64,000 nt of DNA from Mycobacterium sp. 1554424.7. Lineage in GTDB: Bacteria > Actinomycetota > Actinomycetes > Mycobacteriales > Mycobacteriaceae. The DNA lies in the NCBI RefSeq assembly GCF_001665295.1, contig NZ_LZSE01000125.1:49358-113357 (forward strand), read 5' to 3'. Numbering within the stretch: position 1 is the first letter of the stretch; each line of letters starts with the position of its first letter. The notes under the pieces were generated by a model. It did not search any database and was not told the origin of the DNA. It saw only the letters and a program-made list of their open reading frames with translations. Shown here piece after piece: positions 1 through 8,504 of this stretch. The translations under genes and the position numbers were made by a program.

Positions 1-604
1 GGATCACCATGATCACGAGCACCCCGAGGAGCGCGGCGACCCCGCCGACCGCACCCAGCTCGTCGCGGGCCATCTGGCCCAGGGAGCGGCCGCGCCGCCG
101 GGTGGAGATCCACAGCACCAGGTAGTCCTGCACGCAGCCGCCGAACACCGCGCCGAGGACGATCCAGATCGCCCCGGGCAGGTAGCCCATCTGGGTGGCC
201 AGCACCGGACCCACCAGAGGGCCCGCCCCCGCGATGGCGGCGAAGTGATGGCCGAACAGCACGCGCCGGTCGGTCGGCACGTAGTCGGTGCCGTCGTCGA
301 GCACCTCGGCGGGACTTGCATGATCGTCGCGCGGGCGGACGATCTTCATCTCGACGAGCCGCGCGTAGAACCGGTAGCCGATGACGTAGGTGCAGACCGC
401 CGCGACCACGAACCAGACGGCGTTGACGGTCTCGCCACGGGCGGACGCGATGATCGCCCACGCGACGGCGCCGATCACGGCGATCACCGCGAAGACGATC
501 TTGTGCCGGGTGGTGATGGGGGAGCGGTCGATGATCGCGACCGGCGGGAGGTGCTCGTGGGTGCGGATGAAGCTGACGTCTTCGTCGTGCTCTTTGACTG
601 CCAC
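1..604 (-). CDS. cstA: CstA-family carbon starvation transporter (N-terminal part)
   Basis: Inner-membrane transporter of the carbon-starvation family (peptide or pyruvate uptake in known members). Only about 200 N-terminal codons are in the window; the frame stays open through base 1. A cytoplasmic N-terminus rich in Asp, Glu and His is followed by hydrophobic helices: one around residues 34-54, one around 60-80, and one after the GHHFAAIAGAGPLVGPVLA stretch, which is the CstA signature. The start is a GTG at 604-602 (VAVKEHDEDV); no strong Shine-Dalgarno is visible. It matches the M. tuberculosis position next to ligB. Which substrate it carries cannot be read from the sequence. Confidence 0.9.
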   Translation of the reverse strand, partial: MAVKEHDEDVSFIRTHEHLPPVAIIDRSPITTRHKIVFAVIAVIGAVAWAIIASARGETVNAVWFVVAAVCTYVIGYRFYARLVEMKIVRPRDDHASPAEVLDDGTDYVPTDRRVLFGHHFAAIAGAGPLVGPVLATQMGYLPGAIWIVLGAVFGGCVQDYLVLWISTRRRGRSLGQMARDELGAVGGVAALLGVLVIMVI

Positions 605-643
605 GGCGAAAACCCTACGCGCGCAAGCTTGACAACGGGGGTT

Positions 644-2185
644 TTAATACAGCGCCCGCACCGCGTCGATGGTGTCGGCGTCGGCGGGGCCCTTGTCGTC
701 GCGGTAGCGCACCACGCGGGCGAACCGCAGCGCTAGACCGCCCGGGTATCGCGACGACTTCTGCACGCCGTCCAGGGCGATCTCGACCACCTGCTCGGGA
801 CGCACTTCCACGACGTAACCGTCTGTCCCGCTGACCGCGAGTTCGCTGAACCGCGCGGTCTGCCAGTCCAGCATCGCATCGGTCATGCCCTTGAACGTCT
901 TTCCCACCATCACGAATTCGCCGGTGCCCGGGTCCCGGGCGCCGAGATGGATGTTGGAGAGCTTGCCGCGGCGCCGTCCCGATCCCCACTCGACGGCGAG
1001 CACCACCAGATCGAGGGTGTGCACCGGCTTGACCTTCAGCCAGCCCGCGCCGCGGCGCCCGGCGAGGTACGGTGCGTCGGGCGCCTTGGCCATCACCCCC
1101 TCGTGGCCGGCGGCCAGCGTGGCGTCCAGGAAGGCGGCGGCCCGCGACGGGTCCGACGTCATCAGCCGGTCGACGCGCTGCGCGGGCGGCACCAGGGCGT
1201 CGAGGGCGGCCAGCCGGTCCGCCGTCGGCGCGTCCAGCAGGTCCACGCCGTCGCGGTGCAGGATGTCGAAGAAGAACACCGAAAGCCGTTGGGCCGCAAG
1301 GGCCTGAGCCACATCGACGGATCGCCCGAACCGCGAGGCGGTGACCTGGAAGCGGTGCGGTGAGTTGTCGGGCCGCAGCGCGATCGCCTCCCCGTCCGCG
1401 ATCAGGTCGGTCACCGGCAGCGCCAGCGTCGCCTCGACCACCTCGGGCAGCCGCGCGGTGACGTCGTCGAGGCTGCGGGTGTACACGGTGACCTCGTCGC
1501 CGGCGCGGTGGATCTGCACCCGCGCGCCGTCCAGCTTCGCCTCGAAAATGGTTGTGCCGCCGTGCCGTTCGAGCGCGTCACCGACCCCGGTCGAGGTCTG
1601 CGCCAGCATCGGGCTGACCGGCCGGCCCACCCGCAGGGTGAACGCGTCCAGCGCCGGGGCTGTGCCGGCTTGGGGGCCGGACAGACCGGCGGCCGCGACC
1701 GCCGGCAAATCACCGCCCAGCATCGCGGCGCGCTGCACCGCGGCGGCCGGGATCCCGGTGGCCTTGGCCACCGCGTCGGCCATGATCCCGGCCAGCGCGC
1801 CCTGGCGCAGCTCGCCGCCGAGCAGCCGCACCAGGAAGGCCTGCTCGGTTTCGGTGGCGGCGGCGAACAGGCCCGCGACGAGTTCGGCGCGGCGGCCCTG
1901 TGCGCCCTTGCCCGACACGGAGCCGATCGCGGAGAAGGTGGCGTCGACGCCGCGGACCGTCAGCGACGGGCTCGACGCCGGCGGCGGACGCGAACGCAGC
2001 GACGCCCAACCGACGCCGATCTGTCGTTGGCGCAGCTCACCGGAGAGCCACGACACGACGATGGCCACCGCCTCGGGGTCCGCGGCGGCGCGGCGCAGCA
2101 GCTCGGCGATGTGGGCCACCTTGGCCAGCCGCGACGACGTCGCGCCTACATTAAGCGAGGTGCTTGCCACGTCGAGGAGGAGCAC
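644..2185 (-). CDS. ligB: ATP-dependent DNA ligase LigB
   Basis: ATP-dependent DNA ligase, an accessory ligase to the NAD-dependent LigA encoded at the other end of this window. The order is an N-terminal alpha-helical DNA-binding domain (about residues 1-190), an adenylation domain with the KxDG nucleophile motif ([10 protein letters not shown], Lys near residue 217), and a C-terminal OB-fold with the KVKP motif. I chose the GTG at 2185 (VLLLDVAST), giving 513 residues, close to the roughly 507 of M. tuberculosis LigB. A TTG at 2215 in frame would add ten residues. It is transcribed away from the following SDR gene. Confidence 0.92.
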   Translation of the reverse strand: MLLLDVASTSLNVGATSSRLAKVAHIAELLRRAAADPEAVAIVVSWLSGELRQRQIGVGWASLRSRPPPASSPSLTVRGVDATFSAIGSVSGKGAQGRRAELVAGLFAAATETEQAFLVRLLGGELRQGALAGIMADAVAKATGIPAAAVQRAAMLGGDLPAVAAAGLSGPQAGTAPALDAFTLRVGRPVSPMLAQTSTGVGDALERHGGTTIFEAKLDGARVQIHRAGDEVTVYTRSLDDVTARLPEVVEATLALPVTDLIADGEAIALRPDNSPHRFQVTASRFGRSVDVAQALAAQRLSVFFFDILHRDGVDLLDAPTADRLAALDALVPPAQRVDRLMTSDPSRAAAFLDATLAAGHEGVMAKAPDAPYLAGRRGAGWLKVKPVHTLDLVVLAVEWGSGRRRGKLSNIHLGARDPGTGEFVMVGKTFKGMTDAMLDWQTARFSELAVSGTDGYVVEVRPEQVVEIALDGVQKSSRYPGGLALRFARVVRYRDDKGPADADTIDAVRALY

Positions 2186-2306
2186 GCGGCCCAGCTTGGC
2201 ATGGCTCTTGAACAAGGCGGGGTCAACCCCGCCGGACGGACACGCTAGCGTGCCTAGGAAACGTTACAAATTCCATGGATTCTGACAAGCCTTAAAGGAG
2301 GCCCGG

Positions 2307-3065
2307 ATGGAGATCAACGGAAAGAAAGCCGTCGTCATCGGCGGTGCATCGGGAATGGGTCGGGCCAGCGCCGAACTGTTCGCCGAGCGGGGCGCCGACG
2401 TCGTCGTGCTCGACCGTGAGGGTTCCGACGGCAAGGCCGTCGCCGAGGGGTTCGGCGGCGCGTTCTACCCCGTCGACGTCACCGACTTCGCCGGCACCGA
2501 GGAAACGCTGCAGACCGCGGTCGAGGCGCTGGGCGGCCTGCACGTCATCGTGACGACCGCCGGCGGCGGCATCGCCAAGCGGACGATGACGAAGTCCGGT
2601 CCGCACGACCTGGAGTCCTTCCAGTCCGTCATCGATCTCAACCTCATCGCGACCTTCAACATCAGCCGGCTGGCGGCCGCCCACATGGCCAAGAACGAGC
2701 CCGAGGACGAGGAGCGCGGCGTCATCATCAACACGGCGTCGATCGCCGCGTTCGAGGGCCAGATCGGGCAGGTCGCCTACACGGCCGCCAAGGCGGGCAT
2801 CGCCGGCATGTGCTTGACCATGGCGCGCGACCTGGGTTCGCTGGGCATCCGCGTGCTCGCGATCGCGCCCAGCCTGTTCGCCACCGGGTTGACGCAGGGC
2901 ATCCCGGACGAATTCGCGGCGGCACTCACCAAGGACGCGGCCTTCCCCAAGCGCCTCGGCCGGCCCATCGAATACGCCAAACTGGCGGCGGCCATCGTGG
3001 ACAACCCCATGCTCAACGGCCAGTGCCTGAGGCTGGACGCCGGGCAGCGCTTCGCGCCGAAGTAG
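2307..3065 (+). CDS. Short-chain dehydrogenase (3-hydroxyacyl-CoA dehydrogenase type II-like)
   Basis: Classical SDR oxidoreductase of 252 residues. It has the NAD(P)-binding GGASGMGRA glycine motif near residue 12, an acidic residue after the second strand (VVLDREG, pointing to NAD), and a Ser...YxxxK site (NTASIAA then YTAAKAG). The closing LRLDAGQRFAPK resembles the C-terminus of type II 3-hydroxyacyl-CoA dehydrogenases, so beta-oxidation of a branched or steroid-type acyl-CoA is plausible but inferred. A strong Shine-Dalgarno AAAGGAGG ends five bases before the ATG. It lies just upstream of fadE22 on the same strand, though fadE22 also appears to have its own promoter. Confidence 0.88.
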   Translation: MEINGKKAVVIGGASGMGRASAELFAERGADVVVLDREGSDGKAVAEGFGGAFYPVDVTDFAGTEETLQTAVEALGGLHVIVTTAGGGIAKRTMTKSGPHDLESFQSVIDLNLIATFNISRLAAAHMAKNEPEDEERGVIINTASIAAFEGQIGQVAYTAAKAGIAGMCLTMARDLGSLGIRVLAIAPSLFATGLTQGIPDEFAAALTKDAAFPKRLGRPIEYAKLAAAIVDNPMLNGQCLRLDAGQRFAPK

Positions 3066-3094
3066 CACCCCGCCGCGGGCCCGCCCGGGGAATA

Positions 3095-3102
3095 AGTACA
3101 CT
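3095..3102 (+). promoter_or_regulatory. AGTACACT element / -10 box upstream of fadE22
   Basis: AGTACACT flanked by A/T-rich bases. The core TACACT (3097-3102) fits the mycobacterial -10 pattern TAnnnT. The same eight bases occur at the centre of the 22-bp palindrome between the DUF35 and thiolase genes (5768-5789). This is therefore both a candidate promoter and a candidate operator half-site. Confidence 0.5.
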
Positions 3103-3114
3103 CTTTAGGCAGCC

Positions 3115-3139
3115 GCCCCGCTCCCCCTCGGAGCGGGGC
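3115..3139 (+). promoter_or_regulatory. GC-rich hairpin in the presumed fadE22 leader
   Basis: Ten-base perfect arms GCCCCGCTCC / GGAGCGGGGC with a five-base loop, between the presumed -10 (3097) and the fadE22 start (3172). It may terminate the upstream SDR transcript or act as a leader hairpin for fadE22. No T-run follows. Confidence 0.5.
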
Positions 3140-3171
3140 AGGCAGTCACCCCGGTAGCGAGGAGGCCCCTC

Positions 3172-5349
3172 ATGGGTATCGCCCTGACCGACGACCATCG
3201 CGAACTCGCCGAGGTGGCCCGCGCGTTTTTGACGTCGCAGAAGGCGCGCTGGGCGGCCCGCTCGCTGCTCGACGCGGCCGACGAATCCCGGCCCCCGTTC
3301 TGGCACGACCTGGTGGAGCTCGGCTGGCTCGGCCTGCACGTCGACGAGGAGCACGGCGGATCCGGCTACGGCCTGCCCGAACTCGTCGTGGTCGTCGAGG
3401 AATTCGGCCGCGCGGTGGCGCCGGGACCGTTCGTGCCGACCGTGATCGCCTCGGCGGTGATCGCCAAAGAGGGCAGCGCTGAGCAGAAGTCGCGGCTGCT
3501 GCCCGGCCTGAGCGACGGAACCGTCACCGCGGGCATCGGCCTGGACGGCGGGGTGCGGGTCAGCGACGGCGTGGCCGACGGCGACGCCGGGATCGTGCTG
3601 GGCGCCGGGCTCGCCGAGCTGCTGCTGATTGCCGCCGGTGACGACGTGCTGCTGCTGGACCGGGCGCGCGACGGCGTGTCGGTGGACGTGCCGGAGAACC
3701 TCGACCCGACGCGCCGCTCCGGGCGCGTGCGCCTGAGCGGCGTGCGAGTCTCCGCCGACGACGTACTGCCGGGCGCGCGGCCCTCGACGCTGGCCCGGGC
3801 CCGCACGCTGCTGGCCGCGGAGGCCGTCGGCGGGTCGTCGGACTGCGTCGAGGCCGCCGTCGCCTATGCCAAGGTGCGCCAGCAATTCGGCCGGACCATC
3901 GCGACATTTCAGGCCGTCAAGCATCACTGCGCCAACATGCTGGTGGCCGCCGAGTCGGCGACCGCCGCGGTGTGGGACGCCTCGCGCGCGGCGGAAGAGG
4001 ACTCCTCAGAGGACGAAGCGCAGTTTCGCCTTGCCGCGGCGGTGGCCGGCGCGCTGGCCTTCCCGGCGTACGCGCGCAACGCCGAACTCAACATTCAGGT
4101 GCACGGGGGCATCGGCTTCACCTGGGAACACGACGCGCACCTGCATCTGCGCCGGGCGCTGGTGACCACGGCGCTGTTCGGCGGGGACGCCCCGGCCGCC
4201 GATGCGTTCGAGCGCACCGCGGCCGGCGCCGTGCGCGAGAACAGCCTGGACCTGCCGCCCGAGGCCGAGCAGCTGCGCACCCGGATCCACGCCGACGCCG
4301 CCGAGATCGCGGCCCTGGACAAGCAGGCGCAGCGCGACAAGCTGATCGAGACCGGCTACGTGATGCCGCACTGGCCCAAGCCCTGGGGGCGCGGCGCCGA
4401 CGCGGTGGAGCAGCTGGTGATCGAGGAGGAGTTCCGCGCCGCGGGCATCAAGCGGCCGGACTACGGGATCACCGGCTGGGTGATCCTGACCCTGATTCAG
4501 CACGGGACACCTTGGCAGATCGAACGATTCGTGGAGAAGGCGCTGCGCAAGGACGAGGTCTGGTGTCAGTTGTTCTCCGAGCCCGACGCGGGATCCGACG
4601 CGGCGTCCATCAAGACCCGCGCCACCCGGGTCGACGGCGGCTGGAAGATCAACGGGCAGAAGGTGTGGACCAGCGGCGCGCACTACTGCGCGCGGGGCCT
4701 GGCCACCGTGCGCACCGACCCCGAGGCGCCCAAGCATGCCGGCATCACCACCGTGATCGTCGACATGAAGGCGCCCGAAGTCGAGGTGCGACCGCTGCGG
4801 CAGATCACCGGCGGCTCGGATTTCAACGAGGTGTTCTTCAACGACCTGTTCGTCCCCGACGAGGATGTCGTCGGCGCGCCCAACACCGGATGGACCGTCG
4901 CCCGGGCCACGCTCGGCAACGAACGCGTCAGCATCGGCGGCAGCGGGTCGTTCTACGAGGGCCTGGCGGAAATGCTCATCGATCTGGTCAAGCAGCGGCC
5001 GGATCAGTTGGCGGGGGCCAAGATTCGCGTGGGCAACTTCCTGGCCGACGATCACGCGCTGCGGCTGTTGAACCTGCGCCGCGTCGCCCGCAGCGTCGAA
5101 GGGTCGGGGCCGGGCCCGGAAGGCAACGTCACCAAGCTGAAGCTGGCCGAGCACATGGTCGAGGGCGCCGCCATCTCGGCCGCCTTGCTGGGTCCCGAGG
5201 TCGCGCTGGCCGACGGGCCGGGCGCGCTGGCGGCCCGCATGATCATGGGCGCGCGCGGCATGTCGATTGCCGGCGGCACCTCCGAGGTGACCCGCAATCA
5301 GATCGCCGAGCGGATCCTCGGGATGCCGCGCGACCCGCTGATCAACTAG
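3172..5349 (+). CDS. fadE22: Double-domain acyl-CoA dehydrogenase FadE22
   Basis: A 725-residue protein made of two acyl-CoA dehydrogenase units in one chain, the architecture of M. tuberculosis FadE22 (Rv3061c). Unit 1 (about 1-365) ends in a typical C-terminal motif, QVHGGIGFTWEHD. Unit 2 (about 370-725) has the FAD/substrate loop SEPDAGSDAAS, the WKINGQKVWTSGAHY stretch, and a C-terminal GARGMSIAGGTSEVTRNQIA. Related mycobacterial two-chain FadE heterodimers act on steroid side chains, so the fusion may be a one-chain version; that is inference. The ATG follows GAGGAGG with good spacing. The upstream region carries the AGTACACT element. Confidence 0.94.
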   Translation: MGIALTDDHRELAEVARAFLTSQKARWAARSLLDAADESRPPFWHDLVELGWLGLHVDEEHGGSGYGLPELVVVVEEFGRAVAPGPFVPTVIASAVIAKEGSAEQKSRLLPGLSDGTVTAGIGLDGGVRVSDGVADGDAGIVLGAGLAELLLIAAGDDVLLLDRARDGVSVDVPENLDPTRRSGRVRLSGVRVSADDVLPGARPSTLARARTLLAAEAVGGSSDCVEAAVAYAKVRQQFGRTIATFQAVKHHCANMLVAAESATAAVWDASRAAEEDSSEDEAQFRLAAAVAGALAFPAYARNAELNIQVHGGIGFTWEHDAHLHLRRALVTTALFGGDAPAADAFERTAAGAVRENSLDLPPEAEQLRTRIHADAAEIAALDKQAQRDKLIETGYVMPHWPKPWGRGADAVEQLVIEEEFRAAGIKRPDYGITGWVILTLIQHGTPWQIERFVEKALRKDEVWCQLFSEPDAGSDAASIKTRATRVDGGWKINGQKVWTSGAHYCARGLATVRTDPEAPKHAGITTVIVDMKAPEVEVRPLRQITGGSDFNEVFFNDLFVPDEDVVGAPNTGWTVARATLGNERVSIGGSGSFYEGLAEMLIDLVKQRPDQLAGAKIRVGNFLADDHALRLLNLRRVARSVEGSGPGPEGNVTKLKLAEHMVEGAAISAALLGPEVALADGPGALAARMIMGARGMSIAGGTSEVTRNQIAERILGMPRDPLIN

Positions 5350-5359
5350 ATTTCGCGCG

Positions 5360-5419
5360 GCGAGCAGACGCAAAATCGCACCAGAATTGAAAAATTCGTG
5401 CGATTTTGCGTCTGCTCGC
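5360..5419. terminator. Perfect 22-bp inverted repeat between convergent genes
   Basis: Arms at 5360-5381 and 5398-5419 are fully complementary over 22 bases and include GAGCAGACGCAAAATCGCAC. The 16-base loop contains a small GAATT/AATTC stem. It sits between the end of fadE22 and the end of the DUF35 gene, so a bidirectional terminator is likely. Nearly the same arm recurs at 10248-10305, so it is also a dispersed repeat. Confidence 0.75.
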
Positions 5420-5432
5420 GGTGGTTAGGCCG

Positions 5433-5765
5433 TTAGGCGGGCGCGAATTGCGGCGCGCCGCCGCTGCCCTGCTCCGGGTGAATCGCGACCGGCATCCCGC
5501 ACGCGACCGAATCCGGTTCGCAGCCAACGATGTTGCCGGCCACCCGCAGCCCGCTCTGTTCGGCGAGCTCGACGATGGCGATCACGTAGGGCGTCGGGAT
5601 GTCCGGGTTATACGGGTGGTGGTTCACCGTGTAGGTGAATACCGTGCCGCGTCCCGAAACCGGCCGCGCCACCAGCGTGCCGCCGCAGTCGCGGCATTCG
5701 CCGGCCGCCGGGTGCACCCAGCGCGCGCAGGCGTCGCAGTGTTCGATGAGCAACTCGCCCGGCAC
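5433..5765 (-). CDS. DUF35 OB-fold / zinc-ribbon acyl-CoA-associated protein
   Basis: About 110 residues with an N-terminal zinc ribbon (HCDACARWVHPAAGECRDCGG, two CxxC pairs) and an OB-fold ending in IHPEQGSGGAPQFAPA. DUF35 proteins partner thiolase-like enzymes; in steroid side-chain degradation they are needed by the Ltp2-type aldolase. The divergent thiolase-like gene next door fits such a pair (inference). The GTG at 5765 lies seven bases after a TACTGT -10 read on this strand, so the mRNA is probably leaderless; a TTG at 5771 is the alternative. The promoter lies inside the palindrome 5768-5789. Confidence 0.85.
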   Translation of the reverse strand: MPGELLIEHCDACARWVHPAAGECRDCGGTLVARPVSGRGTVFTYTVNHHPYNPDIPTPYVIAIVELAEQSGLRVAGNIVGCEPDSVACGMPVAIHPEQGSGGAPQFAPA

Positions 5766-5767
5766 GG

Positions 5768-5789
5768 CCAATACAGTACACTTTATTGG
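5768..5789. promoter_or_regulatory. Divergent operator between DUF35 and thiolase genes
   Basis: A 22-bp near-palindrome: CCAATA / TATTGG outer arms around an AGT..ACT core, 18 of 22 positions symmetric. It contains a -10 on each strand (TACACT forward, TACTGT reverse), so a bound dimer would block both promoters. The AGTACACT core is shared with the fadE22 promoter. Confidence 0.65.
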
Positions 5790-5828
5790 TTCGGTCTGGG
5801 TGGCGGGTCGGTTGGACGGGCGGTGCAG

Positions 5829-7022
5829 ATGACCTACTTCGAAAAAGACGCGATCGTGTCCGGCCTCGGCATCTCGCGGATCGGCCGTCGCACCGGGATC
5901 CCCGGCCTGGACCTGACCATGGAGGCGGTGCGCGCCGCCATCGCGGATGCCGGCCTGGCGCCCGCCGACGTCGACGGCATCGCCACCCTCGGCGACACGC
6001 CGGCCGCGGACGTCAACGCCGAACTGCGGATCGAGGCGGGCGACTGCGGCGCCGGCTTCGGCACCGGCGGCCTGCTGAGCCCGGTGATGTCGGCGTGCCG
6101 CGCGGTCGCCGAGCGGCGCGCGCGCCACGTGGTGGTCTACCGGACGATCCAAATGCTCGGCGGAACGGTCCCGGTCAAGCGGGAGGAAAACGCGCCCGCT
6201 CCGGCGCTGGCACGGATGTTCGAGACCCCCGAGGGCGCCCCCAAGCCGGCCGTCGGTGCGATGGACGACGTCAACGACCTGGTTGCGGCCCACGCGTACT
6301 CCGCCGCGAACTGGCTGGCGCTGAACTGCCGCCGCCACATGGAGCTGTACGGAACCACCAAGGAACAGCTGGGCTGGCTGGCGCTCAACGGCAGGCGCAA
6401 CGCCGCGCTCAATCCGCTTGCGGTCTACCGCGAACCGATGACCATGGCCGACTACCTGGCGGCGCGGCCGGTATCGACACCATTCGGGCTGCTGGACTGC
6501 GACGTCCCCATCGACGGCTCGATCGCGGTGGTGGTGTCGCACGCCGAGTACGCCCGCGACTGCCCGCACCGCGCGGTGGCGGTGGATGCGATCGGCGGAT
6601 CAGACGGCGCCGGCGGCTGGTTCCACCGCGACGACTACCCCAAGATGGCGATGTCGGACGCGACGGCCCAGATGTGGTCGCGCACGCAGTTGACGCCCGC
6701 CGACCTGGAGCTGGCCGAGTTGTACGACGGTTTCACGTTTCTCGCCCTGGCGTGGCTGGAGGCGCTGGGGGTGTGCGGCGACGGCGAGGCCGGGCCGTTC
6801 GTCGAGGGCGGCGCGCGCATCGCCCGCGACGGCCAGCTGCCGCTGAACACCTACGGCGGCCAGCTCTCGGCCGGGCGCATGCACGGATACTGGGCGCTGC
6901 ACGAGGGCTGCCTGCAGCTGCGCGGCGAAGCGGGGGAGCGCCAGGTGTCGAAACGCCCCGAGGTGGGCGTGGTCTCCGTGGGGGGTGGTCCCGTCGCCGG
7001 ATGCATGTTGCTCACATGTTGA
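5829..7022 (+). CDS. Thiolase-like protein (lipid-transfer protein / SCP-x thiolase family)
   Basis: 397 residues with the thiolase fold: N-terminal IVSGLGISRIGRRTGIPGLDLTMEAVRAAIADAGL and a C-terminal NTYGGQLSAGRMHGYWALHEG in place of the GHPxGATG of true thiolases. The nucleophilic-Cys region reads GDCGAGFGTGG rather than a clean NxxCxSG, so classical thiolysis is doubtful. Members that pair with DUF35 proteins can be retro-aldolases (Ltp2 type), which is my favoured but unproven role. ATG 5829 was chosen; a GTG two codons earlier is possible. It is divergent from the DUF35 gene and is followed eight bases later by the GntR gene. Confidence 0.85.
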   Translation: MTYFEKDAIVSGLGISRIGRRTGIPGLDLTMEAVRAAIADAGLAPADVDGIATLGDTPAADVNAELRIEAGDCGAGFGTGGLLSPVMSACRAVAERRARHVVVYRTIQMLGGTVPVKREENAPAPALARMFETPEGAPKPAVGAMDDVNDLVAAHAYSAANWLALNCRRHMELYGTTKEQLGWLALNGRRNAALNPLAVYREPMTMADYLAARPVSTPFGLLDCDVPIDGSIAVVVSHAEYARDCPHRAVAVDAIGGSDGAGGWFHRDDYPKMAMSDATAQMWSRTQLTPADLELAELYDGFTFLALAWLEALGVCGDGEAGPFVEGGARIARDGQLPLNTYGGQLSAGRMHGYWALHEGCLQLRGEAGERQVSKRPEVGVVSVGGGPVAGCMLLTC

Positions 7023-7030
7023 GATAGCTT

Positions 7031-8470
7031 GTGGCACAGCGCGATTCCGGTCCGGCGGATAAACTCGCCGCGCAGATTGCCCGCCAGATCGAGGCGGACA
7101 TAATCCGCCGCGGCTGGACCGTCGGCGAATCGCTGGGCTCCGAACACGCCCTGCAACAGCGGTACGGCGTGAGTCGATCGGTGCTGCGGGAGGCCGTTCG
7201 CCTCGTCGAACACCACCAGGTCGCCCGGATGCGCCGCGGGCCGGGCGGCGGGTTGCTGATCTGCCAGCCGGACGCCGGCCCCGCGACCCACGCCGTCGTG
7301 ATCTACCTCGAGCACCTGGGCACGACGCTGGTCGACCTGCTCAACGCGCGCCTGGTGCTCGAGCCGCTGGCTGCCTCCCTGGCCGCGGAACGCATCGACG
7401 AGGCCGGCATCGAGCGGTTGCGGGCGGTTTTGCGGGCGGAGGAGCACTGGCGGCCCGGCATGCCGGCGCCGCGCGACGAGTTCCACATCGCGCTGGCGGA
7501 GCAATCGAAAAGCCCGGTGCTGCAACTGTTCGTCGACATCCTGATGCGGCTCACCACCCGGTACGCCGTGGCGTCGCGGGCCGACTCGGCGACCGAGGCC
7601 CTCGAGGCGGTCGACCACATGCACCGCGACCACTCCCGGCTCGTCGCCGCCGTCACCTCCGGCGACGCGGCCCGGGCCAGGACGCTTTCCGAACGACACG
7701 TCGAGGCGGTGACCTCCTGGCTGCAGCGGCACTACCCCGGCGAGGGCACCCGGGCGCGCGGGGCGCGCCGGGTGCGACGGCCCGACGGCGAAGCGCCGCA
7801 GGGCAAACTCGCCGAGGCGCTGGCCGCGACCATCGGCGACGAGATCGCCGCCGACGGCTGGCCGGTCGGCTCCGTGTTCGGGACGGAGACGGCGCTGCTG
7901 GAGCGCTACCGGGTCAGCCGCGCCGTGTTCCGGGAGGCGGTGCGACTGCTGGAATATCACTCGGTCGCGCGGATGCGGCGGGGGCCCGGCGGCGGGCTGA
8001 TCGTCACCACACCCCACGCCGAGGCCTCCATCGACACCATCGCGCTGTACCTGCAGTACCGCAGGCCGACGCGGGAAGACTTGCGCCGCGTTCGCGACGC
8101 CATCGAGATCGACAACGTCACCAGAATCGTCAAGCGCCGCACCGAGTCCGAGGTGGCGGCGTTCTTGGCCACCCATCCGGGCACCCCCGCGGGAGACGTG
8201 CGCAAGGCCGTCGCCGAGGAGTTCCGGTTCCACCTCGGACTAGCCCAGCTGGCCGGCAACGCGCTGCTGGACCTGTTCCTGCGGATCATCATCGAGCTGT
8301 TTCGCCGGCACTGGTCGAGCACCGCGCAGACGGAGGCGGCCTGGGACGACGTCGTCGCCGTCGAGCACGCGCACCTGCGGATTCTGGAGGCGATCCAAGC
8401 CGGCGACGACAGCCTGGCGCGGTACCGCGTCCGCCGACACCTGGACGCCGCGGCCTCCTGGTGGCTGTGA
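7031..8470 (+). CDS. Tandem GntR/FadR-family regulator (two complete units fused)
   Basis: 479 residues holding two FadR-like regulators in one chain. Unit 1 (about 1-235) and unit 2 (about 255-479) each have a GntR winged helix (QQRYGVSRSVLREAVRLVEHHQVARMRRGPGGGLL and LERYRVSRAVFREAVRLLEYHSVARMRRGPGGGLI) followed by a helical FCD-type effector domain. This matches M. tuberculosis Rv3060c (about 490 residues). One chain could bind a full operator alone. Position beside fadE22, DUF35 and thiolase suggests acyl-CoA-responsive control of them. The start is GTG at 7031. Confidence 0.9.
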   Translation: MAQRDSGPADKLAAQIARQIEADIIRRGWTVGESLGSEHALQQRYGVSRSVLREAVRLVEHHQVARMRRGPGGGLLICQPDAGPATHAVVIYLEHLGTTLVDLLNARLVLEPLAASLAAERIDEAGIERLRAVLRAEEHWRPGMPAPRDEFHIALAEQSKSPVLQLFVDILMRLTTRYAVASRADSATEALEAVDHMHRDHSRLVAAVTSGDAARARTLSERHVEAVTSWLQRHYPGEGTRARGARRVRRPDGEAPQGKLAEALAATIGDEIAADGWPVGSVFGTETALLERYRVSRAVFREAVRLLEYHSVARMRRGPGGGLIVTTPHAEASIDTIALYLQYRRPTREDLRRVRDAIEIDNVTRIVKRRTESEVAAFLATHPGTPAGDVRKAVAEEFRFHLGLAQLAGNALLDLFLRIIIELFRRHWSSTAQTEAAWDDVVAVEHAHLRILEAIQAGDDSLARYRVRRHLDAAASWWL

Positions 8471-8504
8471 CGGGTTCTGCGCATACCGAAGAGCCTTACG
8501 GGGT

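Noticed and set aside
2262-2290. KstR-like operator before the SDR (AACGTT in the ligB/SDR gap)
   Set aside because: Only the AACnnGTT-like centre is hinted at; flanks and spacing do not fit.
5433-6569. 378-codon minus-strand frame spanning the DUF35 gene and the thiolase antisense
   Set aside because: Only the last 110 codons are a real protein; the rest is the thiolase shadow, and a promoter and GTG sit at 5765.
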